64,000 nucleotides of DNA from Bondarzewia mesenterica (lineage: Eukaryota > Basidiomycota > Agaricomycetes > Russulales > Bondarzewiaceae): the NCBI GenBank assembly GCA_004802705.1, contig SGPL01000122.1, positions 1-64,000 of the forward strand. The letters are read 5' to 3'. The notes below the pieces were generated by a model. That model ran no database searches. It was not told the DNA's origin and saw nothing but the letters and a program-made list of their open reading frames with translations. This document shows positions 10,651 through 23,691 of this stretch, one piece after another (within the stretch, counting starts at the first letter, position 1; each line of letters opens with the position of its first letter). Made by a program: the position numbers and the translations under genes.

Positions 10651-13600
10651 CCTCTAGCATCTGCCCACTGGTACCCTCACCCTCAATGCTACCACTAATA
10701 CTGCTAGTGTCNATATCCTCATTCAACTNTGGTGGCTCCTTGTATATCTACTATCTNTCTAACTCGACCAATAAGTATTCTGCTCTAGCCAGCNANNGCT
10801 NAAGCAGNAGTGAAGTGGNCAATAGAGTCAATGCTATTATTAAGNGCAATAGAGATAAGGCAAATCAAGAGAAAGGGTCAAAAGAGAGAAGTAAGCTTAT
10901 TGTGAGNCGATCTATCACTATTATTATATTCACCATCAATAACTTCAGTAAGTCAGGATAAATGCNGATGCTGAGGGCACTTGCTATTGTTGGCAGGAGC
11001 ATTGAAGTGGTTGGTGCTAATAGAGAAAGAGAGAAGAAAGGGATAGAGGAGGTAAAGAGGCAAAAAATGAAAAAAAAAGAAGAGTGAAGGGATAGAGGAG
11101 CTGAGGAGAGAAGGAAGTCAGTGTTAATAGTGTTAACATTNCTGCTATTACCACTCTCTATTAATGAGCCTGTTTGCTTTTGTGCTGACCATTCACCTAT
11201 AGCTGCCTTGAGCAGCTTGATGCAGTACATNAAGTCATTAATGCACATGCCATAATCTGCCTCTATNATTATCTAGCATTATNTCACCTNCTCCACCAAC
11301 TCTTTTATAAAGTTGAAGAGCCTCTGCAGCTCTTTGATGATTGACAAGANCTCAGCATANTTGATGGAGTCCAAAGTTAGTGAACTGGCCTTAAGTTGTA
11401 GAGCCTCAGTAGGGATGACAGGAGCAGTAGGGGNAATAGAGAAGGTGAGGGTGGTAGTAGTGGTGGNGATAGTGGAGATAGNAGGGATAACAGATGCAGT
11501 AGGGGTNATTGAGATGATGAGGGCAATNGGGGCAATAGGAATAGATATATCAGGAATAACTATGTCCATCTCTATTCTGATNTCCCTTGATGATCTTGTT
11601 ACTGACTGAGCTAGCTTAGTGAACCCCTAGGTAGTAATTATCACCTTTACTGTTAGTATTCATTAGCATGGTCAAAATAGAAATAAATACTGCATGACTC
11701 ACCCTTTCTCAGCTTAGTTAAGGTGTCTGATAATGGCAGTGCTCTTAACATTGACCTCTTCTAATGTGTGAGATNTTTCTGCTTATTGTGGAGCATCACN
11801 TTGCATGTCAGCATCAGCATCAGTAGCACTATAATCTTCACAGATTACATGCTCCTTTAGCAAAATTGGCTTGGTCCTATCTCTAGTGATAAAAGGATAG
11901 TAGAGGCCANATGAGAGACTGACACTAAGGCAAGACATCTCCTCACTGCCTCCTTCTTCATTTTCTGTGACTGAGCAATCAACTTTAAGCATTTCACCTT
12001 GCATTTGTGATATAGCTCACATGCTATGGTAAAGTGTTAGGTCCATTTGAGCCTTTTGCACTTGCTATAGGGGCCTGTGAGGTCACTAATGTACTCATCT
12101 CGATGAACAAGTCTTTTTTGCCTCACCTTACCTACTGCTCATGCTTATGTCAGCTCCTTAATGACCACTTATATCACATTAGTGACTATGCTCAGTGTTT
12201 TTCTCACTCACTTATCTTTNTCTTTACTTGCTCCTCATNCTCCTCATCTCAGTGAGTAGGCTTCACCTGCTTTGCCTTGCTCACTAGTTACCTCAATATT
12301 GGTGTCTCTTTNATGACCACCTGTGATGAGTTAGTGAGTGTACTTGCTGATCCTCTTGACTCACTTANCTTCTTCTTTNGCAGTGCCTTTTTCTCCTTTT
12401 TATCTATTGTCCTCATGATCTTCATGCTCTTTGCTAATCACATCCTCCTCCTCTTTGTCNCTGCTACCACTGCCTCANTACCCTTAANTGACTCTCTCTT
12501 TCCTTAATCAACCTTCACCTCTATTACNACTACCTTATNTACTACTATCATTGTTATCTCTCCTTTAACATTTTATCACTGACCTGTCTCACTGCTGATC
12601 CCTTTGTCCCCCTCCCTTNTTTAGCTTGAAGGGTACACTGAAGCTTCACTTTAATCANCTCAGNATGAGACAACTAGCTAATTTCCAATAGANTGACATT
12701 NATCTTTATCTCAAGCAGGTCAATAGTGAGGGAGAGAAGAGATAGAAGACATAATGATGNGTGCTGCACAAACTGTAAACTAGTAAACAAAGTGAATATA
12801 TGATATAAAATCTGTTATNTACCTGNCCACCACTGCAGACCCTCCAAGTCCTCTATCAGCTCTGGTGTCATTGCTCACTCATTATACTAGTTACTACNTA
12901 GCACCTGCATGCCCTCAAACTAGATGCTCTCATATACTATCAAATGTTTGGCATNTAAGGCAAGCTTGAGCTCCATCACNATGCTGATAGTGAGGTAAAA
13001 GATGTAGATGTANATGCCTTCATCTATAAAAATGTACTATGTTAATAGAAACTTATTATTTGTAAATTATAGATTATTACAGAAAATAGTCTAATCTTGC
13101 AAATAATTTATTTATTTATTTCAAGTTGATAGAAAATTTACTGCTTATCAGACTCTGCATAATAGTAGTATAATAACAAATGAAAATAAATTTTAACTGC
13201 TNATTTTTTGTTATGCTATTTATTCAGATTTGAATTCTAGATCTCATTTATTTGAGATTACAATTTTATTTTATTTTACCATCAGCCAAGTTTGAACTTA
13301 AGGATCNTAGCTGCTCATAATCATTACTTCACTACATGAACACTTTTAACCACTCATCTATANTAATATATATTTTATCAACTACATATTTTAATGTATA
13401 GATCTAAATTTGACTTAAAAGAAATTTTATCTCTGCTNATCAATATTAATTTTTATCTTTCAATCTGCTTCAAACTTCAAACATCTTATACATTATTAAA
13501 AAGGTTTTAGTGAATANAATTATAATTTATAGGTTTAAATCTAATAGCTATATTAACTTAGTTAAAATGGTTATAATAGAGATTTAAATATATATAATTT

Positions 13601-14490
13601 AAATATAATCTTTTATAGATGTTTGAGGTAAGTGCTTGAGCAAATGAAGTTTAATAATNATTTNNAGAAGATAAAGTAGACAATACTAATATACTTTATT
13701 ATAATTATTATAATCATCATCATATTTATCNCTAATAAGATGTAATAAGAATTAGATTTAAATATAAAAGTTANTCAAAAATAAGATATAAATTAGATNA
13801 ATTAGAGTTTGTTCACATGATATATTTTAAGAGATGTTGCATCATTGCCCTCCTCTGATAGTTNATGATACAGGCCTATATGTCAATATTTAATAAGTGT
13901 CAGTAGAGAATAAAATTGTGGTACTTACCACCTCTTTAATAAACAACTTGTTAAACTCAGCCTTTAAGATGGCCAAGGTGGTGTGAGCTATGAGAGCTAC
14001 TAAGATGNAGGCAGTGATAATATAAACATTGTCTTGATAAGACATAGAGGGTGAAAGGATGTTGCTATTAGTATGAGTGGCAGAAGGATGNGATGATAGT
14101 ATCGAAAAGATAAAGAGTCAAGTNGCACTATTACTGCTCTTAATACCCCACTGTCATTAATGCATATTTGCTCATCAGTGCACCTCAGTATCTGCTTACC
14201 TCACTGATGCCTTCATTTTTTGCTGATGTCAGCACTGATAGGTCTCACCTTTGCTCTCACTTATTTATCTCTTTTATTTCTACTTTATTTTACTGAGCTC
14301 TCTTTCTCAATACCTCTTATTACTAAAAATGAGTGTAAGTATTTTTCTTATAGCATTTTGCTCATTGATTGGCCATCAGTAAANTTTGATGATCANGCAA
14401 TTTGAAGGCTATGATAGCTGGCTTTGATTTTAGTATATTCTTGTTCTTTTTNTTTTTTNTTATTTTTTTTTAGCTTGATAATGTGGTGCA
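10650..14490. other. Low-information, Ser/Thr/Asp-codon-rich degenerate sequence
   Basis: Several short open frames rich in Ser, Thr, Leu and charged residues occur on both strands with runs such as GTAGTAGTGGTGG and AGCATCAGCATCAG. None shows a domain I recognise. The style resembles the non-catalytic linker regions of mushroom gag-like proteins, as does 27.2-28.6 kb, but I could not align the two. Ambiguous bases are frequent. From 13,030 to 13,800 the sequence is especially AT-rich and non-coding. Confidence 0.35.
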
Positions 14491-14493
14491 CAC

Positions 14494-15090
14494 TGATGAG
14501 CACTGCTGCTCTCTAGCCTTAGAGACTACTATTTTTGCATCTTAGTTTTTGATCCAGAGCCCTCACTATTTTTATTTATTTNTNATGTCTTGTAATCTCT
14601 CTTAACCTTTTATNATCTTTTNTNATTTCTCCTTATCCTATCCCTTTGGCCTTTAATTATGANACTCTTCAGTATCAATGCTTTAAACCTTCTCTACNTA
14701 TCAGACCTCTGAGATCGATGATGTNAAGCTGCAGTTAAAGCTAATCTGTTCAGCTTGATGGTTTTCANTATGATAGGCTAACCCTTTGTGATATCACCCT
14801 CAACCTNTTCTGATCTGATCTTGCTCGAAGCATATGCTCTTCNATTTTGACATTTTATTGCATATAATTTCTAAGAGACTTTACAGGGTGCTTATCAGGT
14901 TCAATAGATTACCTTTTAGCTTTTAAACTCACATACTTTCACTTCCCTTCAAACTGATGCTGGATTACTGATCACTGAATGTTCTTGTTCTTATTTTTAT
15001 TTCATTCTTCCTGCTTTGACTTTGCTCTTATTCACTCATTTTCTACCTTCATTATACGATGTTCACTATATCTTTTAGTCTCCCTTCTCC
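14494..15090 (+). mobile_element. LTR copy L2, truncated by a nested insertion
   Basis: Begins TGATGAGCACTGCTGCTC and follows the 41.4-kb LTR block by block: GAGACTACTATTTTTG, GGGTGCTTATCAGGTTCA, CCAGATTACTGATCACTGAA-like, TTCTACCTTCATTATACGATG and TTCACTATATCTTTTAGTCTC. Homology stops at about 15,090, just before the TATA-type box of the family. The next bases, TAGAGAACTACAGGGGTAAC, begin unrelated sequence that leads into a hAT-like transposase remnant. Confidence 0.65.
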
Positions 15091-16340
15091 TAGAGAACTA
15101 CAGGGGTAACCCCCAGGGTATTGAAAGTTATACCTCTATCCTTACCCTTCAAAATCTCTACCCTTAGACTTAGGGGTTTTGAGGAGTAAGAGTTTTTTAG
15201 GGGTCTCAAGGGTCTTGAAGAGTCTCAAGAGTTATAAACCCCTAAAGGTATTCATACTCAAACATAGCCTAAATAAACAGTTTAATAAGCTTTTGGTATA
15301 CTATCTCATTTATCCTTCAACTCAGCCTCTTCTCCCTCAACATCTAGCAAAAGCACAACAGGCTTGATGTTCTGATCTTTGACCAAACCTATTAAGCTCT
15401 ATGAGTGCAAGTATAATAAGATATGTGTTATTTGTGCAGAAAGGCAATTGCAAATATGAGAGAGAAGAAGCCTACTCTGACTGAAAGTTCATTCAACATT
15501 AATAAATGTAGCTATTAATGATAAGAGTTCAGTTAATTATATCAAGGCAATAAATATTAAATTATACCTAGTATTATCTGATAATCAAGAGCCATTCGAG
15601 ACAAGCAAGGATATATTGCTCACTTTTCATACCACTACTTCAGTGTATCTATTACTGCCTCAGGATCTGTGCCAAGATATAAATCCAACTCATCATGCAA
15701 TTCTGAACATTTTGAGGTAAAGAGCACAGGTAAGTTATCAAAGATGTTTTTTAATGAGGTCTGCGTGCAAAAGAGAATTTGCATTAGCAACTATCTATAT
15801 GCACATCATTAAGGAATTGACTAATCTTGTGAACGTCATCTACCTGTGTCTTTAAAGGATCATCCTCATCTTTAGATGATACATGAACAGCATATGAGCG
15901 ATCAAACTCTGTGTAGACAATCTCTTTTGCTACCTCGATCTACTCAGGTTCCCAGTTTGCTCTTGTAAAATATGAGGTTTTATGATGAGGATGTAAAACT
16001 AATATTGCAAATTAATTAGCAACAAAATAAAAAGAACAGCATGATGGATAATTACTCATCATAATTTGATAAACTTCTGACCAATCTATCATATTATAAT
16101 AGTGATTTAGTGTCTTCTTCAACATTTTACAGCTTTCTTTAGCCCTATAAAAATTAAGTAAAAGTCATGATGAATAATTTAAAATTAAGTTTACCAATTT
16201 GTTGAGATTAAAATTTCCTCAAATGTCCTGGATATCTCAGAAGTGTACAAAATTAGACCTTTTAATAGCACTTGAAGAAAATCTATTTGAATAGATTATG
16301 TATCTCAAATTTACATAATTTATTATAACTTTTTCTTAAA
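15091..16340 (-). pseudogene. hAT-family transposase remnant (C-terminal half)
   Basis: On the minus strand, from about 16,130 downward: 'KMLKKTLNHYYNMIDWSEVY', 'VLHPHHKTSYFTRANWEPE', 'KEIVYTEFDRSYA', then 'INVE*TFSQSRLLLSHICN' and 'LSAQ' near 15,500-15,400, followed by 'SLIGLVKDQNIKPVV'. The order HPxxKxxYF ... F(D/E)R(S/T)Y ... (S/I)xVExxFSxGRLLLSHxxNxLS is the hAT transposase C-terminal half with its dimerisation region. Stops and frame changes make it inactive. Its left edge at 15,091, where LTR homology breaks off, may be the element terminus. Confidence 0.7.
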
Positions 16341-16789
16341 GGCTGCACAATGTACTCATAAACAATGAGCGAGGGATGGACTGCAATTGTGGAAGACATC
16401 GAGTTGGCAGAAAGACTATAAAATGAGGGATTAAGGTCATGGGCTTNAAGAAGAGGTGTGCATAAAAAGGGAGCTAACATATTGTAGAACTGATGATGGG
16501 TGACTAGAGACATGACTGTGCAGAGGAGAAAGGGAGCAGATAAATTTTAGGCAAAAATGTAGTATAAAAATGACAAAAATCCATATGACATTTATGACAT
16601 GTCCTTGCTTGCATTCTTGATTTATGGGTTCTGCCCTCCTAGATGAGTCTTAAGAATATATGTGGCATCATAGACTTTGCCATTCATGCAATTGGTATAC
16701 ACTGATATTATTATAGCATCTAGTCTCAAAATCAATAAGCAGTGATGCTAAGATTTTCATCATACCCTCTTACCTTAATAATGCTATCA

Positions 16790-17712
16790 GGCTCAAGTCT
16801 GAAGGCCTGATATCTAAATTGTTAACCCATACCTCGCTACGCCCACATGACTTGTCAGTTATATTGCCTGAGTATAGTATGCAGCACATATATATAGTTT
16901 TTATTTTATTTTCCAGAGTAATTCATTGAGCTTCATACAATGAAAAAAATTCACAAGATAGGCTTACTACCATTGATGATCACCTGTGCTCAACAATAAA
17001 TCAGTAGGCCTTCATCATCAAATTATCTATTGCTCAGATATCTAAATAAACAATGCACATAGGCAAACTGAGGACATAAAGTGAAAGTCAACCATTGGGG
17101 CATGCTATTGCTTAGGCAAGAAAGGAAGAAGTGGATATAGATATAGAGAAACATGCACATGAATGTTCTCCTTCTCTAACTTCTTTGCTAAACTCTGTGC
17201 CAGTGCCCAGAGGCTAAACTTTCCTATCATGAATGTAGACATCATCATATTGCCATATAATAATGCTGTCATGCTCGTAAACAGCAATGTTCTGCATTTT
17301 CCTTTCTCATCTACTTTGAAGTCATTGAAGCTTAGGATGGCCTCACACATAAAATTAAATGCTGTAGTAATATTCATGTCGAGGCTCTCGTGCATCTCAA
17401 CTTCAATGACCTCATGGAATGGCTTCTAGATGCTAAAGCCTACATTATAGAGTCAATGCAAATATCAGAGGGCCAGTATGCATAGATAGTGTTAAAGGCA
17501 TTTTGAATCTCTTGAGATGAATGAGATATGATCAAAAATGCTGCAGCCTATAGTGACATTATTTGTGGCCTAAATGAGCATACCACTGATCAAAAAAATA
17601 AAATAAAGATATAAATAAACCTCACCATCAGATGTGTTTAACTTATTTATGAATGCATGCAAATTATTGGCACCCCAAGCAATCAAAGCTATACAGTAGC
17701 CTGCTTTAGAAA
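16790..17712 (-). pseudogene. Short-chain dehydrogenase/reductase (SDR) gene, fossil
   Basis: Minus-strand exons are readable in the expected order. At 17,710-17,622 'KAGYCIALIAWGANNLHAF' fits the end of the Rossmann N-terminus. At 17,560-17,440 come 'SYSSQEIQNAF' and 'YAYWPSDI', then 'NVGFSI*KPFHE', the decayed N-A-G motif. At 17,395-17,160 'HESLDMNITTAF', 'TLLFTSMTALLYGN' and 'GKFSLWALAQSLAKKLEK' cover the serine block, the catalytic Lys region and the following helix. 'NNLDIRPS' near 16,830 fits the C-terminal W-T-x-E-L-D-L-R-P motif. Many changes from the family pattern are what CpG loss gives (Arg to Cys, Trp, Tyr). It appears to be a host-type gene embedded among transposons. Confidence 0.65.
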
Positions 17713-18249
17713 AAATATGATTGAAAGGAGCAGTTTATTTTGCCATAGTCAGTCTTCCACCATTAATCAACATAAAGTAGTTCAGTATAAGGGGCTTATG
17801 CAGTTGTGCCTTCAGTCTCTACAAAGGCAAAGTCTTCTCATCTAAACTGATCACTCTGTTAGACCTCCTAAATCTGATGTTCAACTATGTGAGGGTATCA
17901 TACAGCTCTGGCTAGTTTGCATGGCTGATAGAGATTATAGTGCAGATGATCCTAATGGTCCAGTGTTACATGCAATGCCCTTGGCTGTATGGATAAATGA
18001 CTGGACTTTATATATAGAGAGGTGACCAATATCCTGTAGGGGCTAATAGTAAGCAATAGGAGATGAGGCATATACAATGCATTGATAGATCAGTTGTAAG
18101 AGCAGTGAAAGAGGAGAATGGGCAAAAAGTCCAACTACTAAGGTCAGTTTGCTGTTTTACTTACTGATGATCAGCAATACTGGTTAATTGATGAAGATAT
18201 ACTACAAAACAAATAAAGCTAGGTTAATTGCAGAAGTCTTACCATTTTA

Positions 18250-21200
18250 TAACGACCCTAGCTATAAATTGTAATTAATTGTAGTCTGACTAGTTTCTCG
18301 AATTCTATGTAAGGGAGGTCAAATTAGCTCATAATTCTGACATAAATAATGATTCCTTAATTAGAAATTATAACTTTGTTATTGTTATCTGTATCGATTA
18401 TTATCATGTCATTTGCCTGCAACTTTCAAGATAAGTGCTATGAAGAATAGACAGTATTCAATGTTTACTGACCATACTGTTGACATTAATTTGCAAATTT
18501 TTATATTGCTATGATTCTGAGTTTGAAGCTAGTGTCATTCTTTCACATTCAGCAGAATGTGCAGCATTTGGCATAACCCCAACATGATCATTGCTATTGA
18601 AATATTTGGTTTATTTTCAAATGTTTTCATATGTTATTGCTACTCACTTTTATTTTATATCCTGCATTGTTTGAAGAAGAATACGTGAAAATAAAGATCA
18701 AAATATTGATGTATATTTATGTGATTTAATCATATTGCCCTATCTCATCAGATATAAAATCACCATCAGTGTAGATAATTTCTGTTGTAAATTCATTGTC
18801 TGCACTGTACAGAAAATCAATTTTTTTTAGTTGTCCATCAAGAAATTGACATATTATATCCTCCTTGTATGAAATATAAAAGCTCTCACCATTAATGCTG
18901 ACAAATTATGTATCTGATTTTGTTTCTTAGCAGCATATCTGATGATATATCATATCACATTTTTTGTATTATGTCTATTGGTCAGAAGCTTCCTATCATT
19001 ATTGTAGTGCATTTTAATTATGATCACAAGAACTCATTTATTGATCATTCTATGTGTTTGCTTTGATCCTCATTGGCCATTTTCTTTAATAAATTTATCA
19101 TCAGCTAAAGGAAATGGTGCTTCTCTTTTACAAACTAATCTCTCTTCTCAATTATAAACTGATATTATCTGAGTCCACATTGATGAATTTACTTGCTTCT
19201 CACTACTCACTACTCCTATTCATGTAGTTATAAGTTATAATAAATGTTATCAGGCTTTGGAGGACATCTATTACTGATTTTTGTGTCATTCTCCATAGAC
19301 TGCATGTCTTTTTTGCAATTGATCCTTAGTATGTATGACCTTAAGTTTATCATAATGTATTTTTTGACCTTCTCTCAAAAGTGCATAGTTTTTAGTAGCC
19401 CTTGGATTTCATTCAATGATGGTGCATGTTTGAGCTATATCAAAAGGTGAAGATGCAAGGTTTCCCTTTCTTGAAATTCTACTGTATTAAAATAGGCTGA
19501 AATTTGCCCCAGAACTTCCATGCTTATACTTATTTGTTCACATTCATTAACTTTGATTTAGAACAAAGTCTGCATAATTGTGTGAATAATAAAATGGAAG
19601 AACTTTATTATAGCATATAGATTATTGGTAATGGTTTGAGCCCTCAGCTGCTTATCTAGACTATTTTTAGCAATGAAGGAGTCTATGTCAATATCATGAC
19701 TAGCAAATATTTGTTCTATAAAATTATGCAAATTACATAGATTGATCATTAACTATAATGTGGGTGGTCCATTAGATATAAATACTGACTAGATCTCACT
19801 GTGCAATTGATATTGTAAGGGATCCAACCTTTGTACATGAGATGCAACAGCATGAATATATCGATGAAGCAAATGGACTGCTGGATTAGTTATAGGCATG
19901 TTTTTGATTTTTTTGTCCTCAGCATTTATTAATTTCTTCTTCATTACTGTGGATAACACTCTCATATCCTTCTTAAAATCTTTGTGATGCATTTGTAACT
20001 TTACAGATGACAATGCCTGCCACTTTTGCTAAATGCTGAATGCTAATAAATGAAAACATTTTGTGATGCTGAAATTGACAGTTATAGTATTGCAGCATCC
20101 ATCAAATATGATCAATGAATGAGACACTATATTCTTTATCAGCTTCAATTCCTTCACGTTTATATGAAAATAATATCAGAAACACTTTTTCGAAGAAGTT
20201 AGATGCATTTACATTATAAGCTCTTTCTTCTCCTTGTTGTGGCCTGCCAAAATTATGAACAGGTTCTCTTCCATGTCTCACAGTGTAACCCCTTCATTTT
20301 CTTCTCTTCATAAATTTGATATTACATATAGCATTAACTTGCTGGTAGAAACTCTTAATAAATCTGTATCAACTGTGCCAGAGTATTTTAATGGGTTTAT
20401 TATTTGCAATCCATTAGCAACACTGCCACTGATATCTTCATGGTCTGTTTCTCCTATTTTTGCATTAGCATTATCACTCAAATAATGAAAAAGTCATATA
20501 ACTTACCACCAATAAGATTGACATCCTCATCAGGCATATATCCTATAAATTCTTGTTCTATCAAATTTTCATCATCACTTTGATGCATTGTGGTAAGCAG
20601 TTTTTCAGAAATGCCTTCCTCAAGCAAAGCTTGTAATATCTCCTCATTAATCTCCACCTCTCCATAATATTTAGAATTATTTGCTTTAAATCACATTAAT
20701 GCAACATGAATGCCAACTAGGTTCTAGGTAATAATCTATGTTCAATGAATGTCACAGACATCATAGAAATCAAAATTGCAGGTGGGCATGGCATAAGACA
20801 TTTACTCATTATACTTACCACTCCCCTAATATCTTGTTCAAATGTGCAAATAGATCTATAGGGTACAACAAAGCAATCAATAATTTCTCAAGCATTGTCA
20901 AGGTGCATAATTCCCAAGGGATTTTATCAATCTACAGATTATTCAATAATGAAAAATTTGGAGAATAAACACAATTGTGATCTAAAAGGAATTTCAAACA
21001 CTATAAATAAATATTTATAGCTTCCTCTCTAGATTTCAGAGTGATAATTCCACTCCTTTCAAGAAGTAGTCTAAATGTCAATACTTATACCGTGTGTATG
21101 ATAGCTACCCTAAAAATAAGTCTTGACTGATGAGGAATTTATAATACTAAAATAAAGATACTATCAGCTTCTGAAATATTTATCTCTTGGGCACAAATTG

Positions 21201-21340
21201 CACATGTTATCATAGTGAGCATCACAGAATCTGTCACCTCGTAAAACTGACAATAGCATTGTAATACTTTATTTTTTAAAGAAAGAGCTATAAACTTTAT
21301 GATATCGTATTTATTGTCTACATCAACATCCACAACTATA
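18250..21340 (-). pseudogene. Helitron replicase/helicase remnant (N-terminal and Rep-like part)
   Basis: On the minus strand the blocks occur in family order. 'CAICAQEINISEAD' (about 21,190) and 'NNL*IDKIPWELCTLTMLEK' then 'LLIALLYP' (about 20,900) match the DUF6570-type N-terminal region. 'NSKYYGEVEINEEILQAL' lies near 20,650. 'FKKDMRVLSTV', 'NPAVHLLHRYIHAVASHVQR' (about 19,900), 'LCNLHNFIEQIFA', 'AIIKFFHFIIHTIMQTLF' and 'LHLHL' follow in the Helitron_like_N region. Near 19,100-18,900 come 'LMINLLKKM', 'LLTN' and 'AAKKQN'-like traces. No intact frame remains. The helicase part downstream is missing or unrecognisable. It points to a rolling-circle transposon; I did not locate the element ends. 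Confidence 0.75.
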
Positions 21341-23690
21341 ATTCATAATTATTGTCTTGACTGATCAAGGGCAAGTTTTAACATTTTAGATAATAACTAA
21401 GGAGAGAGGGTCCATATGATTTTATTGATAAGGTCATTTTTATTCTCATAATGCTCTCAAGATAATTCAACACCTGTGGGAATCATTTCTATGATCTCCA
21501 CAATTGAGCATTCTAAAGGACTCTGAGTGAGAGGAAACAATTGAACATGCAATGATTTTTTTGAGACCACTAGATCCACTAACTCCTTTAACATTCCACT
21601 AGACCCTTGATTAATCAAAGCATCTATTATTGATAATTTCAATTGATGCTTCACTATTGAAAGATACATTTGACCTCTAATTATTCACGTTATTTCTACA
21701 GGAGTAAGTGACATCAATTTTGAAAATGAGGAATGCAAATTTAAAATACATCTGCTAATAATTATTCTTCATATCTGCATAACTAGTGTACTATGCCTGG
21801 TGAGACCATTCATACGCTTTCATTCATTTAGACCAATATTATCAACATAAATATCTCTGACTATCATTGTTGACTCCTTTGCAGCTTGTTGTCCACTATT
21901 TCAATCTTATCACTTATACATCTCTTTTAATGTGACAGATGTTCACGATAACATCTAGATGAGTATGATTGAGAAAGGCTCCAATTATAAGCTTCTTATT
22001 CTCTTATTCAGCAAGTGATAATGCAACAGTATTCACAGCTAAAATGTGAAGCTGCTTTAGAGACAAAAACTTGATATCATTTACTGATGATCACTGATGA
22101 TCTCATGAGCAATTTAATGAGTTAAACAGTTGAGAAGAAGCCATTACAGAGACAACACTGATGCTCTATTATATATGCATATTCATCAAACTCTTAATTT
22201 ACTAAAAACTACTTATCACCTAGAGGCTACATCATGAGGGCAATAGTACTGAAGTGGACATTTGCACACTATTCTACTATACCTAACTCTGCTGCTTAAC
22301 TACTTTGTATCTCTGATGCTATCTATTATACTCTATATGCAAATCAAATTTTATATGTTCTAACTAAGCAAGATCATTTTTGATGAAGTCAGAGATTCCC
22401 TAGTTTGATATGATACATATGCAATAATAAATCTCATCTACCACTAATAGCTAGAGTGTCAAAGATGTGATATAAGAGAAGGATGACAATGATAACATGA
22501 GTGAATTGATGGTTAACTGTGAAAGCTGTGGCCTTGTGGTATATATAACTACTTGAATTCTAATGTAAAAAACTTGACGCAGATTGAGTTACAATAAAAT
22601 GAACTTGCAAGGATGGAAAAAGAGGGCCCAAAGAGCTGCCTAGTTGCACAGAGACAAGGGAAGGAGAGGACATGAAGTATAGTGAAGACCATGTTAGATA
22701 CATAGTACACAGGATAGTGGGCACCACATGAGACATTAACAATAGTGGCTTGCTAAATATGGAGGTGGTTCTCAGGGGCATGATAGGGCCATAACAGGTG
22801 GAGTTGTGCATGCCCTAGGGTAATCTAAAGGTTGCTTAGCTTGACCTTATCTCTCAGTGAGTGAATGAAAATAAAAGCTAAGCATTAGGACAGAGCTGCT
22901 AATGACTTCGACTAAAAGAAATACTGAGTGATTTCGAGAACTTGGCAATTTTTTGATCTAGATGAGAGGCTAATTCAAGTTGTCTGTCTCCCCACAGTGA
23001 ACTCAATGCCTTCCAGCCCTTCAATATAAGCCTATTTTCTCTGTATATATAGCTTTAATTAAGATGATTGTCTAAAAAGCACTTAAACCTAAATTTATAT
23101 TCTATAACATTACTGATAGTGTTGACACACAGCATGCCCCTTCTAGTATTCTTAATATATGAAGTAAAAAAAGGACTTAACAACAAATCCACTCTCTTTA
23201 AAGTAAATATCTCTGAATTTATAAAAAAATACCCTCTTATCATGCGGGTAAGTATCTTTATGCTCATCACTACTGCTACCAATCTACTGATAATTTATAC
23301 TAGAAACTAGGGCATTATATGTGCCTCCTGCTTGCCCAGCCCATGCTTTAAAATAGTGAATGTAGATTACTCTGTGGATTTTACATTAGATTAATAAAGT
23401 GAGAGACTCAACATGTACAATTTTAATCATAAATATCCAATCAATCTGTATATTCATGATAATATTTCATATATTCTATTAGCCCTTGAGCAGTACAACT
23501 GCTTGGGTTGCTCACTTTTTTTCATCACAGTTGTGCAACTATGTGGGTAATTCTACAGCACCTTCTATATTTGATATTATCTCTTGTTTAAAAGTCCTCG
23601 ATAACATGTGTGATGAGTGAATGCCTGAGTGCTGTTCCTTCATCTTCTCACACTCAATGTGATTGCTGTTTAACATAATAGTGAGTATGG
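21340..23690. other. No gene recognised; CpG-poor intergenic or repeat DNA
   Basis: Probably includes the decayed 5' part of the Helitron protein near 21,457-21,669 (a frame rich in Leu, Ile and Ser, not alignable by eye). The remainder up to 23,690 shows no conserved motif. The ~80-residue frames at 22,560-22,811 and 23,068-23,310 look incidental. Confidence 0.4.
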
Positions 23691-23691
23691 G

